From Euryarchaeota archaeon UBA242 (lineage in GTDB: Archaea > Thermoplasmatota > Poseidoniia > Poseidoniales > Poseidoniaceae): DNA of 18,860 nucleotides. Location: the NCBI GenBank assembly GCA_002499015.1, contig DAJY01000047.1, positions 1 to 18,860 of the forward strand, read 5' to 3'. The stretch's first letter is position 1. Each line of letters begins with the position of its first letter. Under the pieces are notes generated by a model. The model made no database searches. It saw only the letters and a list, made by a program, of their open reading frames with translations, and was not told the origin of the DNA. Below are positions 13,334-18,860 of the stretch, piece after piece. The position numbers and the translations under genes were made by a program.

Positions 13334-14002
13334 TTAATCGCGGCGTTGGTCGTCCCAATCATAATCAACAGCCACTGTGCCATGCCAAGTCATATCCATA
13401 TTGATGTGAGGCATTAATTCAACTCTATCTTCGCGCAAAATTCCTCTTCTTCTTAGTACCTTGACAGCAGAATGAATAGTTGCTCTTGAACGGCCGATAC
13501 GACGCGCTAATTCAGCTTGAGAGCGCGGAACTCCTTCCTTGTCAACATTTTCAAGAATCAATCTTTGTACTAATGACAAACCGATTGGTAGTGCATTTGC
13601 TGCAGCTTGATCACCTATATTCATGCTTCTCAATTCTTCGACCTGACTCGGCGCACCTGCAAAATAACAAGTCCTGCCATTTACCGGCATAACAACCACA
13701 CTTTTACGCGCTTGTAATACATCAAGATGATGGCGCAGAGTTCCATTTGCAGCATTCAATACAGTTTGTAATTCACGATAACATAAACCAGGGTTTGTTT
13801 CTAATGCAGTGATAATTCTTTGACGTTGTGGATGATCGTGTTGGTGTTTTGATTTACTTGAAACTCCACCGATAGTAATAGCCCCAATAGCGCTTGCAGC
13901 AGCGACCATGCCACCTGCTATACCAGCAAAACCCCCTGTTGCACCGAGTAGCCCAGCAGCCAACCAAGGACGCTGACGAACCCACTGTGATAGGAGAGGC
14001 AT
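13334..14002 (-). CDS. Membrane-anchored double winged-helix transcriptional regulator
   Basis: This 222-residue protein begins with a basic segment (RQRPW) and a Gly/Ala-rich hydrophobic stretch (about 13-46, AAGLLGATGGFAGIAGGMVA and onward) long enough for one or two membrane passes. A winged helix follows at about 56-113, containing HPQRQRIITALETNPGLCY, NAANGTLRHHLDVL and NGRTCYF. This combination is typical of a group of archaeal regulators with an NGTLRHHL recognition helix. A second winged helix lies at about 140-195 (SQAELARRIGRSRATIHSAVKVLRRRGIL). The membrane stretch at the N-terminus would hold both DNA-binding domains at the inner face of the membrane. The start ATG at 14002 has no clear ribosome binding site. 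An inverted repeat, GTTGTT-CA-AACAAC, lies 41-54 bases upstream. It is between two other winged-helix genes on the same strand. Confidence 0.8.
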   Translation of the reverse strand: MPLLSQWVRQRPWLAAGLLGATGGFAGIAGGMVAAASAIGAITIGGVSSKSKHQHDHPQRQRIITALETNPGLCYRELQTVLNAANGTLRHHLDVLQARKSVVVMPVNGRTCYFAGAPSQVEELRSMNIGDQAAANALPIGLSLVQRLILENVDKEGVPRSQAELARRIGRSRATIHSAVKVLRRRGILREDRVELMPHINMDMTWHGTVAVDYDWDDQRRD

Positions 14003-14042
14003 ACATCCGGGTTGGACTCTTCCCTTCTTAATCCATTGGAGC

Positions 14043-14056
14043 GTTGTTCAAACAAC
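14043..14056. promoter_or_regulatory. 6-2-6 inverted repeat between the HxlR-type gene and the membrane-anchored regulator
   Basis: GTTGTT-CA-AACAAC is a perfect 6-base inverted repeat with a 2-base centre. It starts 2 bases beyond the stop of the HxlR-type gene and lies 41-54 bases before the ATG at 14002. It could be an operator of the downstream regulator or part of the upstream gene's termination signal. The layout copies the site at 13280-13293 but the sequence differs. Confidence 0.35.
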
Positions 14057-14058
14057 AA

Positions 14059-14517
14059 TTAGTTTTCACTAAGAACAGAATTCTTTTTAATTTTCAAGTG
14101 AGCTACTAATGGTGAAAGCAATCTTCCACAGGTTCGTCCATGTTCTGATAAAATGTATGAGACGCGGATTGGTGGGCCTTCATCAACTTCGCGAATAACC
14201 AAACCTTCTTCGACGAGGAAACGTAATTTATCACTTAATGTTCTAGAAGATATACTGGACAGCATCCCTTTCATTTCATTGAATCTACGGGGCCCTGCAA
14301 TGTATAGAGTTGAAAGTATTTCGATTGTCCAACGAGAACCAAATACGTGTAATGCCTCCACTGCTGCTTGGACTTCCCAAGTTGTATCCCAAGGTCCTTT
14401 ATTGGAATGATTTGCAAGAATATCTCTAATGTTACTACCACTTTTTATTGTTTTATCAATATGATTTTGAATAGCCTCAAAGGAGTCTTTTGGTATAGTG
14501 AGTGCAGGTTCTGGCAT
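14059..14517 (-). CDS. HxlR-family winged-helix transcriptional regulator
   Basis: This 152-residue protein has a helical N-terminal extension (1-50) and then the HxlR-type winged helix at about 52-135. Family marks are FGSRWTIEILSTLYIAGPRRFNEM (helix 1 to helix 2), ISSRTLSDKLRFLVEEGLVIRE (recognition helix and after) and the wing GPPIRVSYILSEHGR. HxlR regulators bind short palindromes as dimers and often respond to reactive electrophiles or redox state; no such specificity can be read here. The ATG at 14517 is preceded by GGGG at 6 bases and is preferred over an in-frame TTG at 14529. The perfect palindrome TAGTCATGACTA lies 22-33 bases upstream. The gene is divergent from the glycosyltransferase gene. 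Confidence 0.88.
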   Translation of the reverse strand: MPEPALTIPKDSFEAIQNHIDKTIKSGSNIRDILANHSNKGPWDTTWEVQAAVEALHVFGSRWTIEILSTLYIAGPRRFNEMKGMLSSISSRTLSDKLRFLVEEGLVIREVDEGPPIRVSYILSEHGRTCGRLLSPLVAHLKIKKNSVLSEN

Positions 14518-14538
14518 AGTTGTCCCCAAACATCCGGT

Positions 14539-14550
14539 TAGTCATGACTA
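14539..14550. promoter_or_regulatory. 12-base perfect palindrome upstream of the HxlR-type gene
   Basis: TAGTCATGACTA is a perfect 12-base palindrome 22-33 bases before the HxlR start. A TATA-like TTATACT on the minus strand (about 14572-14578) would place the transcription start near the palindrome. This suits an operator bound by the HxlR dimer. The site also lies 120 bases from the divergent glycosyltransferase start. Confidence 0.42.
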
Positions 14551-14669
14551 CTTAATTTCTTTTCTACACCGAGTATAAGGGTGGTTACCGATTGTCGTTG
14601 GCGTGATTGATGATTTGAATTACAAATTAAACAAAAGCGAACAAATAGGACTTATCCTTCAAAGAGGGG

Positions 14670-15866
14670 ATGGTGGTACGGGTTGTTATGGTCAAGTCGG
14701 TTATACTCGCTCGTGGAGGTGTACTTGGCCGTAACACTGGCTTAGGTGGAGCACATCACAATTTGCTAGTGGCCCTCAAAAATGGTAATATCAAAGGTTA
14801 CCAATTGGGCGCTACATGTGAGTATGACTTAGCAGTAAAAACAAATCCAGTCAAGCGTTTATTGATGCGCTGGTGGTCACACCCAAGGGTTGTAAAAAGA
14901 TTCGTAAATTCCTCCGCAACTTCTGGAAATTGTGATATTTTACATATAACTGATCAAGAACAGGCCCATTTAGTTCCAAAAAACAGTAAAGTCCCAGTAG
15001 TGGTAACAGTCCATGATCTGTTTCATTTATTTCCGAAACAAGTTAAAATCGGCCAAGAGATAATACAGGTGGGTGAAGCAAAACCACCAATTTACCGTTC
15101 AAGAGATTTGAAAAAACTAAAAAGTGGATTGATGAGAGCAGACCTCTTAGTTTGTGACTCGAGGGCTACTTTATCTGATTGCAAAAATTATTTTCCAAAT
15201 GTCAAAAGTATCTGCATTCCGCTTGGACTTGATATCGATGCCTTTGCAAATTTCGCTCAAACAGATTCACAGGTCATAGGTCCAGCGCAAAATTTGCCCG
15301 AAGGTTGTAATCTCCTAATCGTTGGTAGTCATGACCCGAGGAAAAGATTAAAATTCATTTGCGAGGTATTGGGCGGGTTGGACGATTTAATAAAAAATGA
15401 AGTTCATATCCACCATGTCGGTAATGCTGAATGCCCATATGGGGGCCCATCTTCACACCAACTCGCAAAACAAAACAATGTTCAAAATTGGTATGGTGTT
15501 GGAACTAATCTCAGTCATCAAGAACTGATGTGGATGCGCATCAAATCAGATGCACTATTATTTCCTTCAGGCAGTGAAGGGTTTGGCTATCCACCTCTAG
15601 AATCAATGGCCTGTGGAACAAAAGTTCTTTGTTCAAATCTTGCTAGCCATAATGAACTGATGCCCGATAATTCTTGTATTGAGGCAGATGATATCGATGC
15701 ATGGAGAAAGGCTATTGTTGAAATTCATTCACAATGGAAACAAAGAGAAGGGCCGATTGATGCAGACCAAGAATTGATTCAATATTCACGTAATTTCAGC
15801 ATGAGTGCCTTCAATGAAAGGATGGCTGAAGCCTATTTGATGATGGAATTAGAATTATCAGTTTGA
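14670..15866 (+). CDS. Glycosyltransferase family 4 (GT-B fold)
   Basis: This protein of up to 398 residues is a retaining GT4-type glycosyltransferase that moves a sugar from a nucleotide-sugar donor to an unidentified acceptor. Visible marks are the N-terminal strand and glycine-rich loop (SVILARGGVLG...TGLGGAHHN), VVTVHDLFH at 111-119, the domain-linking strand LLIVGSHDPRKR (215-225), and the donor-site motif EGFGYPPLE (303-311), the E-x7-E of the family, followed by MACGTKVLCSN. No membrane segment is seen, so it should be cytoplasmic or peripheral. The start is uncertain: GAGGGG directly abuts the ATG at 14670, GTG 14673 is 3 bases on, and ATG 14688 better fits the family's N-terminus. 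It precedes the fusion dehydrogenase by 47 bases with no clear functional link. A role in surface glycan or N-glycan assembly is inference. Confidence 0.87.
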   Translation: MVVRVVMVKSVILARGGVLGRNTGLGGAHHNLLVALKNGNIKGYQLGATCEYDLAVKTNPVKRLLMRWWSHPRVVKRFVNSSATSGNCDILHITDQEQAHLVPKNSKVPVVVTVHDLFHLFPKQVKIGQEIIQVGEAKPPIYRSRDLKKLKSGLMRADLLVCDSRATLSDCKNYFPNVKSICIPLGLDIDAFANFAQTDSQVIGPAQNLPEGCNLLIVGSHDPRKRLKFICEVLGGLDDLIKNEVHIHHVGNAECPYGGPSSHQLAKQNNVQNWYGVGTNLSHQELMWMRIKSDALLFPSGSEGFGYPPLESMACGTKVLCSNLASHNELMPDNSCIEADDIDAWRKAIVEIHSQWKQREGPIDADQELIQYSRNFSMSAFNERMAEAYLMMELELSV

Positions 15867-15913
15867 ATAATTATAGCGGTTTGTTCTTGAACAGGTGGCT
15901 AGTGGGCGGTACT

Positions 15914-17983
15914 ATGCAACCTATTCAGAGTGTGGCAATAGTTGGTGCAGGAAATATGGGGTCTGGGATTGCGCAAAAAACAGCGCAAGAAGAATTCGAT
16001 GTTCAAATGGTAGACAGAGAGCAACAATGGGTTGACAGAGGACAAGACATTATCGCAACTTTTCTCGATGAAGCCGTAGAACGCCGAATCTTTAGAGAAG
16101 CACAGGTTGAAGCGATAAAAAGTAGAATCACCGGTGTTGTCGGTGTTGAAAATACTGCAACGGATACCGATTTGGTAATAGAAGCAGTGTTCGAAGATTT
16201 TGATGTTAAAACTGCGGTTTTTGAAACATTGAATTCCGCCTGTGGCGACAATACAATATTTGCATCCAATACATCTTCATTATCGGTAAATGAATTGGCA
16301 AAATCATCTGGAAGAGCGGATAGATTCGTAGGGCTTCACTTCTTTTTCCACCCTGCAAAAAATCGTCTAATAGAAGTAATTCCTGCAAAATCATCATCTA
16401 CTCAAACCATTGAAAAAGTTGTTCAATATTGTAAGATGTTAGGTAAAGTTGTCATTGTCTGTGCAGACCGTCCCGGCTTCGTAGTCAACCGTTTCTTTGT
16501 ACCATGGCTAAATGAGGCTTGTTTACTATTAGAGGAAGGAATTGCATCTTCAGCCCAAATCGATGCGATTTCCCGTAAAGCATTCTCGATTGGATTGGGT
16601 CCATTTGGATTAATGAATTTAACAGGTCCACCGATCGCATTACATTCAACAGATTATTTGTCTAAACAATTGAAAACTCCTCGTTACCATGGTGCTCAAA
16701 ATCTAAGAGAGTTGGTAGCAGAAAATAGGATGTGGGAACTTTCACAAGATGAACAATACGATAAGTCTCAATACAAAATAGTTTCAGAGCGATTGCTCGG
16801 AGTTGTTTTCGGAGTGGCTGCGCAAATAGTTGACGAGGAAATCTGTTCCATGGAAGACGTTGACCGCGGCGCAAAAGTAGGGCTTCGTTGGGCCCGTGGA
16901 CCATTTGAATTGATGAATAAGGTTGGCTTAGAAAATGCTCACAGAATGGCCAACCAATATGCACAATTAGCTAACGGTGGTTGGGAAGTACCAGAAAACC
17001 TTAGCAACCAAGGAAATACAGATTGGCATTTCAAGGTTGTAGATACTTCAATCGACAATGGTATTGCTACGATTACGATTAATCGTCCAGAAGCAATGAA
17101 TGCTCTGAATGAGACGGTAATGGCTCAATTGGGTAGTGCATTGGATGATGTAAATTCAGATGCTTCTGTGTCAACCATAGTTCTAGATGGGGCCGGTAAG
17201 GCCTTTGTTGCAGGAGCAGATGTCAAGTTCTTCGTTGACAAAATCCGTGCAGACTCAATCAGTGATATTTACGACTTCACAGCATTCGGACATCAAGTTC
17301 TAGACAAATTAGAATCTTCTTCAAAGACGACGATTGCATTGACTACAGGGTTAGCTCTTGGTGGTGGCTTAGAACTTGCACTCGCTTGTGATTATCGGAT
17401 TGGTACTCGCAGAACACAGTTCAGATTCCCTGAGACTTCAATCGGAATCTATCCTGGCCTAGGTGGTTCACAAAGGCCAGCAAGAATTTGTGGTATTCCT
17501 ATTGCTCGATGGGCTGTTTTGGCAGGAAATTTCATGGATGCAAAAACAGCCAGTGATTTGGGAATGATCACCCATTTGGTTGATGTTGCAGCAGTGAACG
17601 ATACAGTATTACAAATTTCGAATCAAGGAAAACCAGCCAATAAGTATCCTGGTCAAGCAGCAAATCTTCAATCACCTGTTGTTCATTTTGCTAATAATTT
17701 CTTTGCAGATGCCAATATGTCAGACCTGATGAAAGGAGTCTGCCCACAAGGCTTTGATGGAGAAGACAAGTTAGTTGCTCGTCAAATGAAGAGTTTGAAA
17801 TTCACTGCTCCAATCGCTTTAGCAAAAGCCAGTGAATTGATAGATGCGACTTCTTCAACAGATCTTTCAGCAGGACTTGCTCTAGAATTGGCAGGGCTTA
17901 ACGATATATTCTCAACTGCGGATTCATTAGAAGGTTTGAGCGCTCTAATAGAAGGAAGAAGACCTACTTATTCAAACCAATAA
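15914..17983 (+). CDS. 3-hydroxyacyl-CoA dehydrogenase / enoyl-CoA hydratase fusion
   Basis: This 689-residue enzyme joins two consecutive steps of acyl-CoA oxidation: hydration of enoyl-CoA and NAD-dependent oxidation of 3-hydroxyacyl-CoA. The N-terminal dehydrogenase has the NAD loop GAGNMGSG (11-18), FASNTSSLSV, and GLHFFFHPAKNRLIEV with the expected catalytic His142. Two helical dehydrogenase C-domains follow (PGFVVNRFFVPWLNEA; then VDRGAKVGLRWARGPFELM). The hydratase occupies about 375-600 with GKAFVAGADVKFF, GGGLELALACDYRIG and PETSIGIYPGLGGSQR; both catalytic glutamates, Glu487 and Glu507, are present at the canonical 20-residue spacing. Dehydrogenase first, hydratase last is the archaeal order, opposite to bacterial FadB. 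The ATG at 15914, after GGCGGT, is preferred over a TTG at 15863 that would add 17 unrelated residues and overlap the glycosyltransferase. A role in fatty or amino acid breakdown is likely. Confidence 0.93.
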   Translation: MQPIQSVAIVGAGNMGSGIAQKTAQEEFDVQMVDREQQWVDRGQDIIATFLDEAVERRIFREAQVEAIKSRITGVVGVENTATDTDLVIEAVFEDFDVKTAVFETLNSACGDNTIFASNTSSLSVNELAKSSGRADRFVGLHFFFHPAKNRLIEVIPAKSSSTQTIEKVVQYCKMLGKVVIVCADRPGFVVNRFFVPWLNEACLLLEEGIASSAQIDAISRKAFSIGLGPFGLMNLTGPPIALHSTDYLSKQLKTPRYHGAQNLRELVAENRMWELSQDEQYDKSQYKIVSERLLGVVFGVAAQIVDEEICSMEDVDRGAKVGLRWARGPFELMNKVGLENAHRMANQYAQLANGGWEVPENLSNQGNTDWHFKVVDTSIDNGIATITINRPEAMNALNETVMAQLGSALDDVNSDASVSTIVLDGAGKAFVAGADVKFFVDKIRADSISDIYDFTAFGHQVLDKLESSSKTTIALTTGLALGGGLELALACDYRIGTRRTQFRFPETSIGIYPGLGGSQRPARICGIPIARWAVLAGNFMDAKTASDLGMITHLVDVAAVNDTVLQISNQGKPANKYPGQAANLQSPVVHFANNFFADANMSDLMKGVCPQGFDGEDKLVARQMKSLKFTAPIALAKASELIDATSSTDLSAGLALELAGLNDIFSTADSLEGLSALIEGRRPTYSNQ

Positions 17984-18001
17984 TCCATTGATTAAGCAAA
18001 C

Positions 18002-18238
18002 TCAAACCCACTTACCTTGAACCGCAAGCATTCCAGTGATAAGAGCATGAACATCAATTTCTTCACCACTTTCACTGGCAAATCTGAGTCTGTTTTTGAT
18101 CGCATCGATCAGTTGCTCGTCAACTTCTTCATCGCTAATGAAGCGAATGAATTCTTCAATAGTCTTGCCTCTGCCTAATGCAATTGCTAAACGTGCTTTT
18201 TGCTCTTCGTCCTCATCTTTAGGGTTTCTAACACTCAT
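18002..18238 (-). CDS. 78-residue acidic protein, unknown function
   Basis: I do not recognise this 78-residue protein. It begins with a charged segment (RNPKDEDEEQKARL) and appears entirely helical: GKTIEEFIRFI, EEVDEQLIDAIKNRLRFA, and EIDVHALITGMLAVQ, ending GKWV. There is no signal peptide, membrane span, cysteine pair or terminal di-glycine, so it is not an obvious ubiquitin-like modifier. Its ATG overlaps the stop of the JAMM-like gene by 4 bases (ATGA), which indicates translational coupling and a shared operon. Its stop lies 18 bases from the convergent stop of the dehydrogenase-hydratase gene. The overlap and coding-like composition support a real gene; a partner or regulator of the JAMM-like protein is a plausible inference. 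Confidence 0.7.
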   Translation of the reverse strand: MSVRNPKDEDEEQKARLAIALGRGKTIEEFIRFISDEEVDEQLIDAIKNRLRFASESGEEIDVHALITGMLAVQGKWV

Positions 18239-18786
18239 GCAATCACTTCACTGTGCTCTATTATTTGTTGATACCATTCATCCCATGGAGTGACTGGTTC
18301 ATCACTCCAACTTGACAAAGGCCCACTTGCATTTATTGTACTAGAGGCGTCATAATCTTTATTGAAAGCGAGGTTGATTGCGACCTTTGGACCTGGTGCG
18401 CCAAGTACGATTGCTTGACGAAGGATTCCACTTCCAATCGCTAAACTATTGGTATCAGTAGCACTCCAGTATGCAGCAAATCCTGGGTGGGTATGAACCC
18501 ATGTTTTGAAGGGCATTCTTGAACCGATTGGAGGTTTTAATGGCACTCTACCAGAAGTACCCCAGTCGATGAATATCTTATCATCTGCATCGATAAGAAC
18601 CGATGTCTCAAGACCTGCTAACAATGATATTGCGTAAACAGCATCCCATCTTCCAGCCGAAGCACTATTGCTTTGGAAATCGAGCAGAAGGGGTGAATCG
18701 ACTTGCTTATTTTCAGCAAGATCACAGATATGTTGCCATGTTTCCCTATCTTCACACAATTGTTCAATTCCCGGAATATAAATCAT
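18235..18786 (-). CDS. JAMM/MPN-like putative metalloprotease (isopeptidase-like)
   Basis: This 183-residue protein contains HTHPGFAAYWSATD at 98-111, which fits the JAMM zinc motif H-x-H-x7-S-x2-D exactly (His98, His100, Ser108, Asp111). JAMM proteases cleave isopeptide or peptide bonds, including removal of ubiquitin-like modifiers in archaea and eukaryotes. The preceding beta strands (VLIDADDKIFIDW, PFKTWVHTH) fit the MPN fold. The catalytic Glu that normally lies about 45 residues before the first His is not obvious; Glu60, 38 residues before, is the nearest candidate, so activity is uncertain. No signal peptide is seen. GGAGGTGA (18791-18798) is a near-ideal ribosome binding site 4 bases before the ATG. 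The ATG overlaps the stop of an upstream gene, and the gene's own stop overlaps the 78-residue gene's ATG, making a tight operon. Confidence 0.75.
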   Translation of the reverse strand: MIYIPGIEQLCEDRETWQHICDLAENKQVDSPLLLDFQSNSASAGRWDAVYAISLLAGLETSVLIDADDKIFIDWGTSGRVPLKPPIGSRMPFKTWVHTHPGFAAYWSATDTNSLAIGSGILRQAIVLGAPGPKVAINLAFNKDYDASSTINASGPLSSWSDEPVTPWDEWYQQIIEHSEVIA

Positions 18787-18860
18787 TGATTCACCTCCGG
18801 AAAGTGCATTTGACCATAGGTTATGCTTGCCATACTCTGTACTGGTGTAGGTTTACCACG
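18783..18860 (-). CDS. 3' end of an unidentified gene, upstream in the JAMM operon
   Basis: On the minus strand one frame is open from the window edge to a TGA at 18785-18783, encoding 25 residues that end HFPEVNQ; the other two frames carry stops within this stretch. The TGA overlaps the JAMM-like ATG as ATGA, the same 4-base coupling seen at the other end of that gene, which argues that it is a true coding end. The JAMM gene's ribosome binding site lies inside it. The fragment is too short to name; it includes RGKPTPVQSM and SITYGQMHF. An E1-like or ubiquitin-like gene would be an informative neighbour but nothing here shows that. Confidence 0.55.
   Translation of the reverse strand, partial: RGKPTPVQSMASITYGQMHFPEVNQ

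Noticed and set aside
14570..14669. Operator shared by the glycosyltransferase and HxlR genes in the rest of the divergent gap
   Set aside because: Apart from the palindrome at 14539-14550 and AT-rich stretches I see no further symmetric site here.
15863..15913. TTG start overlapping the glycosyltransferase stop for the dehydrogenase-hydratase
   Set aside because: The first 17 residues have no family match and the NAD-binding strand begins directly after the ATG at 15914.

Overview
The window looks like a stretch of an uncultured marine planktonic archaeon, most probably Marine Group II (Candidatus Poseidoniales) or a close Thermoplasmatota relative. The archaeal assignment rests on aIF1A, a Rio1-type kinase, a Dim2-like KH protein, archaeal-size uS2, a dehydrogenase-hydratase fusion in archaeal domain order, and CARDB-rich surface proteins. 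The group-level assignment is inferred from this mix and from the AT-rich composition; no rRNA is present. No tRNA, rRNA, CRISPR array, transposase or phage gene was seen, so this reads as chromosomal backbone. Genes are tightly packed, and no gene-free stretch exceeds about 210 bases.

Layout. (1) 1-939 is the end of a complex I subunit N gene. (2) 1015-3478 is a translation and small-subunit maturation block: aIF1A with an unusual long acidic tail, Rio1 kinase, and a Dim2/Pno1-like KH protein placed tail to tail with rio1. (3) 3505-9050 is a cell-envelope block: a secreted Ig/CARDB protein with a C-terminal anchor, a divergently transcribed 931-residue protein with outside CARDB domains and inside zinc ribbons, and a small lipoprotein. 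(4) 9052-10239 is a Cas4-like PD-(D/E)XK nuclease carrying four predicted membrane segments. (5) 10399-11010 is ribosomal protein uS2 on its own promoter. (6) 11079-14517 is a minus-strand run of tRNA-dihydrouridine synthase and three different winged-helix regulators, one membrane-anchored; each regulator has its own short inverted repeat just upstream. (7) 14670-17983 holds a GT4 glycosyltransferase and a 3-hydroxyacyl-CoA dehydrogenase/enoyl-CoA hydratase fusion. (8) 18002-18860 is a minus-strand operon with 4-base ATGA overlaps: the 3' end of an unidentified gene, a JAMM/MPN-like putative metalloprotease, and a 78-residue protein of unknown function.

Functional links. aIF1A, Rio1 and the KH protein all act on the small ribosomal subunit, and uS2 is a component of it. 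The envelope proteins and glycosyltransferase fit a heterotroph that builds a glycosylated protein surface. The fusion enzyme fits acyl-CoA breakdown. The best candidates for something undescribed are the membrane-embedded Cas4-like nuclease, the JAMM operon at the right edge, and the three DDLF-type motifs in the aIF1A tail.
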